Assembly: GCA_025617745.1 (NCBI GenBank)
Contig: CM046853.1
Location: 30,259,822-30,323,821, forward strand
Source of the DNA: Heliocidaris erythrogramma
Taxonomy: Eukaryota; Echinodermata; Echinoidea; Camarodonta; Echinometridae
Length of the DNA stretch: 64,000 nucleotides
Direction: 5' to 3'
Below the pieces are notes generated by a model that had not been told where the DNA came from, did no database searches, and saw nothing but the letters and a program-made list of their open reading frames with translations. Position numbers and translations under genes: made by a program. This document shows positions 32,822 through 38,735 of this stretch, piece after piece (position 1 is the first letter of the stretch; every line of letters begins with the position of its first letter).

Positions 32822-35368
32822 CTTTTTGTTTGGTGAGGTGGTAATGCATTTCGCCTTAATTAACAATCTCCACCCAAAACACTAAATACCGCAAGATATA
32901 AATTCGAACAAAAAGTGAAAGCTAGAATATTAAGAGGTGTATACCTCCACCCTTTTCCAAAATCCCTTCACTTAATGAAATTGTGCGTTTTTCGGGGATG
33001 GCCCGGGTACGATTTATTTGGTTTAAAAAAAACCCAGAACACTTTACCAGACATTGAGAGAAAAGAGCACATTTCGTGTTATATCTGTAGAAATGCAGGA
33101 TTCTAACCGTTATTGATGCATATTTTTAACAATGGGACCTTTCTAAATTGTCTCTGCATAAACGACAGTAGCTTGGAACCATTTCTAAATTATTCTGATG
33201 TAACGCTGTAATTCTTTAAGATCTCATTGTTCCTAATTTTCTTTGATCGAGCACATGAGAACGAAGCATCATTACACCCTTTAAATCACGCTTAACATAA
33301 TCTGACTTTCCGCCTAACTTCCGAAAGATTTAAACATGTCTTTACTCAATCGTACCTTAATCCCTGAGATTTTTCTGCCATATAGACATACATCTGCAAT
33401 GCTTCAAACCATGACATAACTTGCAACAGATTGGAGAGTTTGCTACAAAATGTTTTGCCAGAAATACATCACCTCTAAAAACCTTTTTGCGACATCCCTT
33501 TTTCCCCTGTTATGTAACAAATGCTGGACGATATGATAATAACGCTTTCGAATATACTGCTTTGAAGCATATTGATGTAAATATTACCTCAGTTAAAAAA
33601 AATCAATATAATTTACCATGACATTTCGGAGTTTTGAAGGCATGTACAAGATCTGAAGGTCTCCATGCACAAAGGAAAAAGGCTATGGTAATGAAATAAT
33701 ATTCCAAATTGGCTGTGTAACCAAGCTTCTTGGTAACTGAAAAACTTGCGACTGAATATCTTTATTCAAAATGGAACTTATACACCAACCCAACAGACAA
33801 AAATATGGCTTTGATAAATTTCATTCGGTAACACTTTTTTTTAACAATAACTACCGGTACAGGTATTATATTTACATATTATTACGCAATGCGCTATATT
33901 AATCTGAAAGTGTTACTATAAGTACTGTTTTTACATGACTATGCATCATCAAACGAAAGAAATATTGTGGAAAAAATACTTTGTAAACCTCCATTCGTTT
34001 ACATTATGGCATGTCAACATCCTGTAGAATTTACCCTTTTCACTGTCAGGTTCAACGAGGAAGCTGTGTTATTACGTCATGCCATCTTTTTTCGAATGTT
34101 TAACATGGAACCTTCAAAGGCTTCATCATAAGGCAACTGCGTTTAATGGTTCCCTCAACTGAAACACGGATGGATTTGTCAATGGGCAATATCTATACCC
34201 TGTTCAAAGGAATCAGTTATTATTTGAATATGGTCCTTCAAGTTCAATCCATGTGAACAAATCCGAAACAACGAAATTTGAGGAGCTATAGCATGACAAT
34301 AAGGGACCAAGTCTAGCTCCTTTTCAAAAGTATTTCAAGGAATCTTATCTCGAAAAAGAGTAATTCGGGTGGGGGACAGCCCAGTGACTATTTCAGCATA
34401 TGTGCAGTGAAACCTCGTTATAGAGAACACTGTTATGGCAAACTCTCGTTATAACAAGGTAATTTTGCCGGTCCCACTTATTATTATAAATTTGCCAAAA
34501 GAATTAAGGAATACAACCAGTCGCAGAAGTTTTGGACGGGCACTACAACAATACTTAATTGGAGAATACCAACTTGAAAATCAATTTTAGAATGTTCATG
34601 AAGGTCATTGTTATTCATTTTATTTATTTTAAGCTCACTTGATATTTGTAATTATTGTTGTTATTACAGTATAGTTGTTGTACTATTGTAACTATTTTTA
34701 TTGTTTGTAAATAATGTATGTGTTATTTTAAACAGATATATGAGATGTACATTTCAAAAATTTGCTGTAATCAACTTTACGGGGCTAACCTTGATTAGCA
34801 TATGCTATTTGTTATCTCCTTTTACCAAGATGTTCTTGTGATTTTTACCAAGATGTATGTATCATTGTGATTTGGGTCAAAAACTAATTCAAATATAAGG
34901 AGGTAAATTTCCTTGGTCCCAAGGAGTTTGCAATAACGAGGTTGCACTGTATACAGGCTCCTACATATAATATTGCGTGCATATAAAATCTTTAAACATA
35001 ATCCACCATGGAGGAAGGCAATAATCAACCACCCCCCCCCCCCCCCCGCTCTACATTTATGGTTTTTGCCTGATTTTTTATGATTCAGGCCACAGTGTGT
35101 TTTTTTTTAAGCAAATTTTTAGTCTCCAACTATCTCAAGCGTTTGTGTGATAGTCATTATCAACCTGCCTTTCCTGTATATAAGCATAATTCTCTTTAGG
35201 CATGTTAGGCATGTTAGGCTAGCTAGCACAGTATCACTGCACTATAACATGTGTATATATTCATGATATTGATAAACCTATCTATACTTACTCGTCAGCT
35301 AGTACAGATATCACTGTACTCAAGCAGGTCACCAACAACAAGGTTAGATGCACACATGTCCATTCCAT
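346..35368 (-). CDS. Thioester-containing protein, CD109-like, with inserted FAMeT domain (partial 3')
   Basis: Large secreted TEP of the alpha-2-macroglobulin/C3/CD109 superfamily. Family members use an internal Cys-Gln thioester to bind targets covalently in innate defence or as protease traps. I traced 33 exons, listed separately, with splice sites in consistent phase (4538 coding bases). Approximate order: signal peptide 1-25; MG1-MG6 from about 26 (VDKSV at 594-598); basic, bait-like linker 612-706; FPDTW at 707-711; MG7; CUB start; FAMeT-like domain 903-1048; CUB strand; thioester domain from 1079 with GCGEQ at 1098-1102; CUB/MG8 up to the window edge, with six Arg at 1480-1485. Human CD109 aligns well by memory along the length. 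The end of MG8 and any anchor lie beyond base 1, so membrane or secreted form cannot be told. The FAMeT insertion and Asn1213 at the usual catalytic His site are unusual. Family assignment is very sure; single exon ends are fairly sure. Confidence 0.93.
1000..1062 (-). CDS. TEP exon 32: CUB/MG8 junction
   Basis: 21 codons, [20 protein letters not shown] plus Q, the family motif (VxVxxxGxGxALxQ) before MG8. Acceptor TGTACAG, donor GTTGGT. Confidence 0.9.
1212..1372 (+). mobile_element. SINE copy (tail family shared with 42.98 and 54.2 kb)
   Basis: A pol III B-box-like GGTTCAAGCC is followed by the diverged tail (TGGTGACATTAAGGTTACTC ... AAATAATCATAT ... ACACATTTGTAAA) found in two other places in the window. 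This is the most diverged of the three copies. Confidence 0.65.
1409..1645. repeat. Local tandem duplication beside exon 31
   Basis: Segments AGACTGTTTTTAAGCACTA... and CGAAATGTTTCACTTTAGGC... ACAGAGTGAG occur two to three times with a few differences. The last copy includes the intronic flank of the exon 31 donor. Confidence 0.8.
1656..1817 (-). CDS. TEP exon 31: end of thioester domain/CUB
   Basis: Begins [20 protein letters not shown], completing STQDTxVALxALSE. 54 codons, phase 0 at both ends. Donor GTAGCA is weak and lies next to a local tandem duplication. Confidence 0.95.
1876..1911. repeat. (CAT)n microsatellite
   Basis: About 11 uninterrupted CAT triplets in the intron between exons 30 and 31. 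Confidence 0.95.
1911..2345. repeat. Dispersed repeat with iterated ACCCTATTCGAGGAT-like motif
   Basis: Variants of ACCCTAAACGAGGATTT and ACCCTTTTCGAGGATC recur about six times at uneven spacing, so it is an old repeat of unknown class. The sequence after it holds poly-C (2418-2444) and imperfect ATC-rich repeat up to about 2670. Confidence 0.55.
2853..3073 (-). CDS. TEP exon 30: thioester domain
   Basis: Reads [16 protein letters not shown] and [16 protein letters not shown], the conserved ...RNxxGGFxSTQDT signature split by an intron exactly after Gln, as in vertebrate paralogues. Acceptor CAAAAG, donor GTAAGC. Confidence 0.97.
3237..3483 (-). CDS. TEP exon 29: thioester domain
   Basis: 82 codons starting [20 protein letters not shown], with [12 protein letters not shown] helices of the alpha-toroid. 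Acceptor TTTACAG, donor G|GTAATGG. Confidence 0.97.
3888..4126 (-). CDS. TEP exon 28: thioester domain
   Basis: 79 codons: [20 protein letters not shown] then [13 protein letters not shown] and GRVLNKDIQ. Asn1213 in RVLNK stands where C3 and human CD109 carry the catalytic His (IHxE). Donor GTAAATT, phase 0. Confidence 0.97.
4230..5243. mobile_element. Foldback MITE (about 1.0 kb) with a nested insertion
   Basis: Arms of about 200 bp are inverted copies (AAAAAAAGTAACTCCCCTTA on the left; AAGGGGGAGTTACTTTTTTT on the right, also TGACTAACTT... vs ...AAGTTAGTCA). It lies in the intron between exons 27 and 28. The middle holds a hAT-like element at 4428-4696. Confidence 0.85.
4428..4696. mobile_element. 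hAT-like MITE, CAGGGGCGTATCCAGG ends, nested
   Basis: Ends CAGGGGCGTATCCAGG and CCTGGATACGCCACTG form an imperfect inverted repeat typical of hAT termini. The interior starts with a run of G and C bases. Flanks do not give a clean 8-bp duplication. Confidence 0.7.
5582..5758 (-). CDS. TEP exon 27: thioester site
   Basis: Reads [19 protein letters not shown] followed by GCGEQNM at 5688-5702 (reverse strand), with Cys1099 and Gln1102 forming the thioester. Acceptor CCAACAG, donor G|GTAAGTTG. Confidence 0.98.
6072..6161 (-). CDS. TEP exon 26: CUB strand
   Basis: Reads [20 protein letters not shown], the CD109 LSFSFPPNTVTGSERV strand, ending in phase 1 before the thioester domain. It could also join exon 22 directly in frame. 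Confidence 0.92.
6480..6497. repeat. Poly-C tract
   Basis: About 17 C in the intron between exons 25 and 26, following GTTATA. Confidence 0.9.
6685..6826 (-). CDS. TEP exon 25: FAMeT-like domain, part 3
   Basis: Reads [18 protein letters not shown], then [19 protein letters not shown], the closing V(S/Q)YVGFxTGxGxxGEWRx strand of the domain. Leaves in phase 1, so exons 23-25 form a 438-nt, 146-codon 1-1 cassette. Confidence 0.85.
7252..7343 (-). CDS. TEP exon 24: FAMeT-like domain, part 2
   Basis: Reads [19 protein letters not shown], the LSxxEFRxFWISWxxGxIxVG core of the domain. The acceptor ATTCAAAG|GGG was chosen because only it keeps phase. Donor GTCAGA, phase 0. Confidence 0.83.
7676..7879 (-). 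CDS. TEP exon 23: FAMeT-like domain, part 1
   Basis: Reads [16 protein letters not shown], then [16 protein letters not shown] and [19 protein letters not shown]. This is the (FxVKAxxDAHIALS ... YEVVIGGWGNTxSVIR) pattern of the farnesoic-acid-O-methyltransferase-like domain (Pfam Methyltransf_FA, a probable ligand or carbohydrate-binding fold). Enters in phase 1. Confidence 0.85.
8219..8270 (-). CDS. TEP exon 22: CUB start
   Basis: Short exon reading [17 protein letters not shown] and ending in phase 1. It is the VKAEGIEKSYSQSILLD strand of CD109. The FAMeT cassette begins at the next exon. Confidence 0.9.
8867..8982 (-). CDS. TEP exon 21: MG7 end
   Basis: Reads [20 protein letters not shown]... 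and ends KVTNNILVE, the conserved ...ILVxPEG junction into the CUB domain. Acceptor CATTAG, donor GTAAGTTT, phase 0. Confidence 0.9.
9066..9510. repeat. CT-rich low-complexity block
   Basis: Several (CT)n runs separated by pyrimidine-rich text, with TTCACTCCTTATA(C/T)CATGTATATATTTCCTCCC repeated about 200 bp apart, so it is a diverged tandem unit. Long Leu/Ser-rich open frames here are artefacts. Confidence 0.85.
9615..9765 (-). CDS. TEP exon 20: MG7
   Basis: Reads [20 protein letters not shown]... to GKKRIHG. Acceptor CTGAAG, donor G|GTGAGTAT, phase 1. It continues the MG7 beta-strands after FNYLDVCVK. Confidence 0.88.
10056..10287 (-). CDS. TEP exon 19: MG6/MG7
   Basis: 77 codons including [17 protein letters not shown] and [20 protein letters not shown], near-identical in pattern to CD109 ([28 protein letters not shown]). 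Acceptor ATTATTAG chosen by phase (AG+T = Ser). Donor GTATGC. Confidence 0.96.
10733..10859 (-). CDS. TEP exon 18: basic linker and FPDTW
   Basis: Carries two further basic clusters (RKR at 692-694, KRRR at 701-704), then [14 protein letters not shown], the conserved FPETWIW that restarts MG6. Acceptor ATTAG, donor GTACGA, phase 2 end. Confidence 0.92.
11248..11305 (-). CDS. TEP exon 17
   Basis: 58 bases coding [19 protein letters not shown]. After AFR from exon 16 this gives [12 protein letters not shown], the family motif FxEAGLxVLTD. Acceptor ATTACAG, donor G|GTAAGA. Confidence 0.92.
11383..11705. repeat. Iterated-motif foldback, GGTTCATAATTCCGAAA units
   Basis: The left half carries about seven forward units like GGTTCATAATTCCGAAAATG. 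The right half carries three to four inverted units (CATTTTCGGAATTATGAACC type). It lies in the 0.8-kb intron between exons 16 and 17 and codes for nothing recognisable. Confidence 0.8.
12144..12281 (-). CDS. TEP exon 16: bait-like region with RRKR
   Basis: 46 codons beginning [17 protein letters not shown] and containing FRRKRSP (RRKR at residues 637-640), a furin-type consensus. Acceptor ATCAAG, donor GTAAGG, phase 0. It corresponds to the poorly conserved bait segment of CD109. Confidence 0.85.
12854..13003 (-). CDS. TEP exon 15: MG6 first part
   Basis: 50 codons with the [11 protein letters not shown] motif (VGIVAVDKSVNLM in CD109), the last well-conserved block before the variable bait region. 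Acceptor ACTAG, donor GTATTAG; the donor is weak but in phase. Confidence 0.92.
13449..13612 (-). CDS. TEP exon 14: MG5
   Basis: Contains [20 protein letters not shown] (the ACVIVYYIEDDGEIISD motif) and ends EPSFENK. Acceptor TGACCAG, donor GTACGT, ends in phase 0. Confidence 0.94.
13921..14068 (-). CDS. TEP exon 13: MG5
   Basis: Reads [20 protein letters not shown] then [13 protein letters not shown], the conserved YMVVSRGQLVAVG strand of MG5. Acceptor CCACAG, donor G|GTAATT. Phase 1 joins exon 14 to give Ala. Confidence 0.92.
14512..14637 (-). CDS. TEP exon 12: MG4/MG5
   Basis: 42 codons, [20 protein letters not shown]... ending [10 protein letters not shown]. Acceptor TTTACAG, donor GTACGA, phase 0 at both ends. 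It aligns with SSMAVHSLFKSPSKTYIQLK of CD109. Confidence 0.9.
15070..15237 (-). CDS. TEP exon 11: MG4
   Basis: 56 codons from [20 protein letters not shown] to VLWLD. Phase 0 at both ends, acceptor ATTTTCAG, donor GTAAGTTT. It corresponds to the CD109 stretch before the LQLKAYFLG segment. Confidence 0.9.
15545..17940 (+). mobile_element. Truncated non-LTR retrotransposon (LINE), CR1/L2/Jockey-type RT
   Basis: No endonuclease domain; the readable part starts around 15600. It shows [65 protein letters not shown] and a thumb/C-terminus ([25 protein letters not shown]). The reading frame shifts several times (near 16000-16030, 16410, 16670 and 16845). Coding ends at 17367 and a 3' UTR-like tail runs to the TA repeat at 17940. 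It is antisense to the TEP gene in the intron between exons 10 and 11. It is a dead 5'-truncated copy. Confidence 0.9.
17981..18208 (-). CDS. TEP exon 10: MG3/MG4
   Basis: 76 codons starting [14 protein letters not shown] and ending [14 protein letters not shown]; the FKPGLPYxGK motif marks the MG3/MG4 border in TEPs. Acceptor AAATTAG, donor GTGAATT. The truncated LINE lies in the next intron. Confidence 0.95.
18209..18671. other. TEP intron between exons 9 and 10: nothing seen
   Basis: AT-rich text with a short run of T and G near 18360. No coding similarity, repeat or structure recognised. Confidence 0.6.
18672..18780 (-). CDS. TEP exon 9: MG3
   Basis: Reads [18 protein letters not shown], the family motif A(R/K)YTYGKPVKG. 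Acceptor TTTGTAG, donor GTGAGTAC, ends in phase 0. Confidence 0.94.
19031..19150. mobile_element. Short foldback MITE, GGGCCCTCTTTCATGAAAAG ends
   Basis: Inverted ends GGGCCCTCTTTCATGAAAAG and CTTTTGCAAGAGGGCC, with inner arms AAACGCAAGTC and GAGTTGCGGTT. About 120 bp. Confidence 0.75.
19239..19820. mobile_element. Foldback element packed with ATCGTACGAT palindromes
   Basis: Ends ATGCCTAGTTTACATTTG and CAAATGTAAATGGGGCAT are inverted. The interior iterates TCGTACGA- and GGAGATCGTACGG-type units many times in both orientations. About 580 bp, in the TEP intron between exons 8 and 9. Confidence 0.8.
20879..20930. repeat. Poly-C plus (CT)n
   Basis: About 11 C followed by CT dinucleotides. The rest of 19821-21143 is AT-rich intron in which I see no gene. 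Confidence 0.85.
21144..21225 (-). CDS. TEP exon 8: MG3 start
   Basis: Reads [20 protein letters not shown], the conserved EYVLPKFEV start of MG3. Acceptor ACGCAG, donor GTATGTC, ends in phase 2. Confidence 0.93.
21743..21993. repeat. Two tandem hairpins built from TATTCATAAGGACCGC units
   Basis: Hairpin 1 (about 21743-21872) and hairpin 2 (about 21891-21993) each start with CTCGCTA(T/G)TCATAAGGACC units and end with inverted GGT(C/A)CTTATGAATAGCGAG. ACGCGTG lies near each loop. They sit 0.5 kb upstream of exon 8 in the intron after exon 7. Confidence 0.85.
22404..22610. mobile_element. MITE with AATAGACCGCTTC(T/G)GTAATG ends
   Basis: 207 bp with about 38-bp terminal inverted repeats (AATAGACCGCTTCTGTAATG on the left; CATTACCGAAGCGGTCTATT on the right). 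Followed to about 22820 by diverged GAATTCGAATGCA-type short repeats. Confidence 0.8.
23101..24039. mobile_element. Large foldback element, copy 1
   Basis: About 0.94 kb, roughly 95% like 36703-37652. Termini TTAAAGTAG... and ...CTACTTTAA are inverted. An inner inverted pair, CTAAGCAGACGATGTCC and GGACGTCGTCTGCTTAAG, lies near 23330 and 23810. No transposase reading frame, so non-autonomous. Lies in the TEP intron between exons 7 and 8. Confidence 0.85.
24696..24720. repeat. Poly-C tract
   Basis: About 21 C after CAACACA, about 90 bp from exon 7. Open frames with poly-Pro across it are not genes. Confidence 0.9.
24810..24923 (-). CDS. TEP exon 7: MG2 end
   Basis: Reads [20 protein letters not shown]..., with the conserved PxLGxWxI signature and ending TFTVEKYG just before the VLPxFEV motif. 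Acceptor AAACAG, donor G|GTAAGA. Confidence 0.93.
25499..25571 (-). CDS. TEP exon 6: MG2
   Basis: Reads [18 protein letters not shown]..., matching the LNILIKDPKSNLIQQW stretch of CD109. Acceptor TTTATAG, donor G|GTAAGTG, phase 1 end. Confidence 0.9.
25632..25766. mobile_element. MITE with GGGCCCC(A/G)TTTCATAAAA ends, second copy
   Basis: Same ends as 31-163, in the TEP intron between exons 5 and 6, 60 bp from exon 6. The interior is AT-rich and contains the shared segment ACAAATTTGCT. Confidence 0.75.
26057..26109 (-). CDS. TEP exon 5: MG2
   Basis: Short 53-base exon reading [18 protein letters not shown], the counterpart of VKFRIVTLFSDFKPY in CD109. Acceptor TTTCGCAG, donor GTGAGTCC, ends in phase 0. 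Confidence 0.88.
26663..26828 (-). CDS. TEP exon 4: MG1/MG2
   Basis: Begins [17 protein letters not shown] and ends [16 protein letters not shown], the family hallmark at the MG1-MG2 border (IQTDKxxYKPGQ). Donor G|GTAAGTAA, phase 1. Confidence 0.95.
27386..27803. mobile_element. MITE with AAGCCCGGCGCACACT ends
   Basis: Inverted ends AAGCCCGGCGCACACTGCAT and ...AGTGTGCGCCGGGCTT. The interior carries inverted CGATTTTGGG and CGAAAATCGGG. About 418 bp, possibly flanked by TAA/TTA. Superfamily uncertain. Confidence 0.8.
28255..28303. repeat. Poly-C plus (AC)n
   Basis: About 14 C followed by 14 AC dinucleotides in the intron between exons 3 and 4. Confidence 0.9.
28738..28760 (-). CDS. TEP exon 3: 23-nt micro-exon
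   Basis: Only 23 bases, coding the tail of a Gly codon plus KGSLVMK. Acceptor ATGCAG and donor GTAAGTTG are both strong. Without it, exon 2 (phase 1) and exon 4 (phase 0) would be out of frame. With it, the reading matches the EKGSFKTL region of CD109. Confidence 0.85.
29461..29475. repeat. Poly-G tract
   Basis: About 15 G. The rest of 28761-30937 is AT-rich intron, with the LINE tail and MITE listed separately. Confidence 0.85.
29570..29830 (-). mobile_element. LINE-type 3' end with (AATTG)n tail
   Basis: On the minus strand a UTR-like AT-rich stretch ends ...AAATAAATGAGAATTG followed by a short AATTG pentamer tail, as in several LINE families. There is no coding part, so the identification is tentative. 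Confidence 0.45.
30501..30635. mobile_element. hAT-like MITE, CAGGGGTGGAA ends
   Basis: 135 bp with inverted ends CAGGGGTGGAACC and GGGTAAATTAGG-like ...TTAATCCACGCCTG. Flanking octamers AGCATGGT and ACCATGGT match at 7 of 8 positions, as expected for a hAT target duplication. Confidence 0.65.
30938..31089 (-). CDS. TEP exon 2: MG1
   Basis: Reads [20 protein letters not shown]..., matching the start of mature CD109 (FLVTAPGIIRPGG...). Acceptor TTTCACAG, donor G|GTTCGT, ends in phase 1. It is separated from exon 1 by a 4.2-kb intron. Confidence 0.9.
31580..32020. repeat. (GGT)n-based minisatellite
   Basis: About 440 bp of GGT triplets broken at intervals by GATGAAGGTGGTAATGGCGG, giving higher-order units of about 55-65 bp. 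Gly-rich (plus) or Thr/Pro-rich (minus) frames are artefacts. Lies in TEP intron 1. Confidence 0.9.
32783..32818. repeat. (TA)n microsatellite
   Basis: About 17 TA units. The rest of 32021-34404 (TEP intron 1) is AT-rich with no recognised gene. A possible small MITE with GTAACACTTT/AAAGTGTTAC ends lies at 33827-33920. Confidence 0.9.
34405..34949. mobile_element. pogo/Tigger-like MITE, CAGTGAAACCTCGTTATA ends
   Basis: Ends CAGTGAAACCTCGTTATA and ATAACGAGGTTGCACTG are imperfect inverted repeats of the type seen in pogo/Tigger elements. 545 bp, no transposase frame. In TEP intron 1, 0.34 kb from exon 1. Confidence 0.75.
35292..35368 (-). CDS. TEP exon 1: signal peptide
   Basis: Starts at ATG (35368-35366) and encodes 25 codons plus GA. 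It reads as a classic secretory leader with a hydrophobic [16 protein letters not shown] core. The donor is GTAAGT. The phase fits exon 2 exactly (GA+A = Glu). A second in-frame Met does not compete. Upstream untranslated exons cannot be excluded. Confidence 0.82.
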
Positions 35369-36076
35369 GTTGAATCAGTCTAATAGTTTCCAGTTACACA
35401 AAAAGCAATCCGAAAGTAACTGAATATCAAAATCCATAGGGGTTGCACGGATAACAAGTCGACTTTTTTAACACACAATGAGCGTTTCTCACAAACTGTA
35501 GTATTCTCTCCCCAAACTTTCACCTTGTTCACGGAGTTGTCGAATTAATACAACTGCATTTCGGGCAAAGGTGGAAGAATGCGATAATTTAGTTCTCGAA
35601 TGATGGTTCTACTCAGGCCTGGATCTGATACATGATCGTTTGGAAAACAGCACGAGAGAGCTTCAAATTTCTACCATGTATACTTGGGATGCAGACCTGT
35701 ACGGGTGCTTTCCAACCAGGCTAGTGAACTCCAGGTCACAACAATAATTCTTGGCTTCCAACCTCGGCATACCCCAGCATCCCCCGAAATCGGAGATCAC
35801 AGTTCGAAGAGAGCGAGCCTTTCCGGTATCCCTGACATCGGTGCTCGCTTGCGATGAATATACCGATGTTTTTTATCTGACGGGTTCGTCGTAGGGCATC
35901 TTTTCACCGACCAGTTCCAGTTTGTGAAATAAATGACACACTACCAAAACTAGAGGCTCTTTTTAGAAAGTTTACAAGAGCTGATGATGTTATAGAAACC
36001 AGCATGGACCTGTGTGTGCGATGTATTGTTAACGATCCGGATGTCAAGCTATCACGGCTGTTAGTATGGAGAGAGG

Positions 36077-36112
<36 letters not shown>

Positions 36113-36702
36113 TTGAGAGTGAAGTAGGGAAGGCAAAAACTCCAATAAACCAAGGCTCGCTGTCGGATGTAGGGTAGATAAACATTTCCCGCTCGAACAA
36201 AGGGGAAATGTGAGCGGTGCGTGCGTCCAGAGACGTTGCCTGTGATGTATGGTTCACCAGGAGGTCATTCAGTTCGAACTTTTTCCCTTGCATACGACAC
36301 TAGTTTTATGCCACATTACAGACCCAATTTTCTCCCCCAAATGAAACAATTTACCTCTTTTAGAAACAGAAATATATCTAATCATCGCAAGAAGACCTTT
36401 TCGTCACAGGACATTCCAAAATTGATTAGAATGAAATAAATGGGATCTGTTCTGTCCATGGTCAGAGTCAGAGATCAGTGCGATGGCAAGTGACAAGGTG
36501 ATTATTGAATGATCGAGGTAGGCCTCTGGGGTGCTGACGTGCATTTCATGACGATTAGCGGAATTAGTTTAACGAGAGACAAAATGATTGACGGCTGTAT
36601 ACCTCGTTGACATATTTACGATCGTCGGGGCAAGGCGGTCTGGTCAGGCCGAAGTAAAAATGTTTCGGTTTTGTGCGCTCTGAAAGGATAGTCAGCATAC
36701 TT
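35369..36702. other. Region 5' of the TEP gene
   Basis: Presumed promoter and 5' UTR region of the minus-strand TEP gene. I see no convincing TATA box. It contains a poly-AG microsatellite at about 36065-36113 and no coding similarity. Confidence 0.4.
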
Positions 36703-37652
36703 TTAAAGATCACATGGCAAGAAAATTCCATCAAAATAAATATTGGCTTAATACTTATTATTGCATAGATGGCATAAATTATACAAGGTTATCCAAATTC
36801 AACGCTTGGAAACATTTGAATTAATGATTATTATCAATTATAAAACGGTAAAATACAGCAACCGATATAGCAGCTGAAGAGCTCCTTGAACGCTGCTGAG
36901 ATGTGTGACGACACACGAAGGACCATTCCTGTCTAAGCAGACGATGTCCCATAACATCTTACACATTTTTCAGTGCCTGTTTTGTCATCTCCTCTTCACT
37001 TATTTCTCTTACTTGACTAGCGTCAGTCTTAATGTTAGTCTGTTGCCTCACTCTTAACTTCGTGTATGGTATTATTTTGATGAAAAATGCAGCGTTAAAA
37101 AAAATAAAGGAATCAGTCACTTGTAAACAAAATAAGACGCCATTGTATTTTCAGCTGCTTGCACCGGGCATGTTCGGCGTTTCAAGAGGGAACGAATACA
37201 ATCTGTGATAATTTCGGAGGGCTTTTCAATTTGAAAATGGGGTTTATTTCATTGATCATTGACCCTTCTCCTGTGTATTTACAATCAAACGGTTTAGTTA
37301 TCAGAATCAGTTTCACTTTCCCTTTTAGAATGGTGTGAAATAAGGTCATGTTAAATATACCAAACTCTTTATAATTTGATAAATAATTGCATTGCAATTA
37401 CGTTCATTCATTATAGGACGTCGTCTGCTTAAGCAGGACCGATCCCTAGTGTGACGACATCAAAACATCGCTATATTTCTGGCGAATCCTCGGATATTCC
37501 AGATGCTTAGAAGAGCTTTTATTTATGTTGTTTTATAATCATCAGATACGCAGTTGACATAAAACTTATACGATTGCCATCTGTAAGCTTCCCAGTTTCT
37601 AGTGATACATTAATTGCCATATTTGTGATTTTCTTGCAATGTGATCTTTAAA
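36703..37652. mobile_element. Large foldback element, copy 2
   Basis: Terminal inverted repeats of about 24 bp (TTTAAAGATCACATGGCAAG and its complement with one mismatch at 37628-37652). The interior matches copy 1, but the outermost 25-30 bp of each copy differ. Lies 1.3 kb upstream of the TEP start codon. Confidence 0.85.
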
Positions 37653-38150
37653 TATGCATAGTTATTATTCCTACTAAGTAAAGGAGAATAGCCGAGGAAG
37701 TGTAGATTGTTGCTGATCCCATACGCTGATACGCATAGCCTGCGCTCCCTCTGTATTTTGACCATGCATTGTTGGCTATCCCCATAATATACACATCTAA
37801 AATTGTCTATGTGCCCCTCATAATTAAACCACCCCTCCCCAGAGGCGCGCCCCTCCCCTCCTTTCAAGCCCTACAATGAAATGCACAGTGAAAATGGCGT
37901 AATTATCTATTGCTTATTGTTTCAATTTTTTCATTAACCTTTTTAGCCCCCCCCCCCCCCCCCCCGAATTTTGAAATATTCCAGATTAGAGCAATCGCCA
38001 TTTCATACTTGGGCAGCGAATGTAGTCTCTGAAACCTACGTTATATATTATCATGATAAAATTACACTAAAAATTACTTGGATAAAAATCCACTACCAAT
38101 GATTCCCATCTTTAAAATAAAGGGGCGTTTTATTTTCCTACTTGCTTCAC
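37653..38150. other. Intergenic, no gene seen
   Basis: Mixed text with a poly-C run of about 17 at 37950-37966. Open frames on either strand are short and show no family resemblance. Confidence 0.5.
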
Positions 38151-38159
38151 TCGCTAAAC

Positions 38160-38735
38160 TTCAGAAGCTTAGATGTTAATGTTGACAAATTACGGACATA
38201 ATCCTGCTTTCTCAAAGAGCTACATTTTCTTTCTTTTTTAATCCATTTTTTTTCTCTCTCTCTCTTAATTTTGTTTTGTCTACATCATTACATTTGTCAT
38301 AAAAACTACTTTTCTAAGTTGGTCGTGTTATTTCCCTTGTTTGCTAATTGAAGTAGATCCATGATCACACAATTCAATTTGTTATTTATTCTCTATTTCT
38401 CTCTCTCTCTCTCTCTCCCTCTCTCTCCCTCTCTCTCTCTCCTTTTTGCTGTGTCCTTCTAACTCCCACTCTCTCTCTCTCTCTCTCTCTCTCTATATCA
38501 GTCTCTCTTCCTCTTTCTCATTTTTTAAACGATGTTTGTTTATCATGTCCCAAACACTGGATAGATGTCTCATGATAGCCCTTAGACTGTTTTATAATGC
38601 CTATAAAGCAATCAAATGGGCATTAACTGTTTCTTGTTACTGAATTGCAACTCGAAAATGTTCGGGGGTCATCTCTTATCAAAACACAACGGGTGGGGCA
38701 TAACCAATAGCCGTAACCCTCTGAATATACATACA
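38160..38735. repeat. Left part of tandem-duplicated block, copy 1
   Basis: Shares ACATCATTACATTTGTCATA, CTAAGTTGGTCGTGTTATTT, GCCTATAAAGCAATCAAATG and TCATCTCTTATCAAAACACA with 41180-42745. It holds two (CT)n microsatellites (38396-38440, 38470-38493). The hAT-like insertions seen in copy 2 are absent here, giving an empty site. Confidence 0.8.

Noticed and set aside
35904-36293. 129-codon minus-strand frame upstream of the TEP start
   Set aside because: Half of it is the AG microsatellite read as Ser/Leu. A proper signal-peptide exon exists at 35292-35368.
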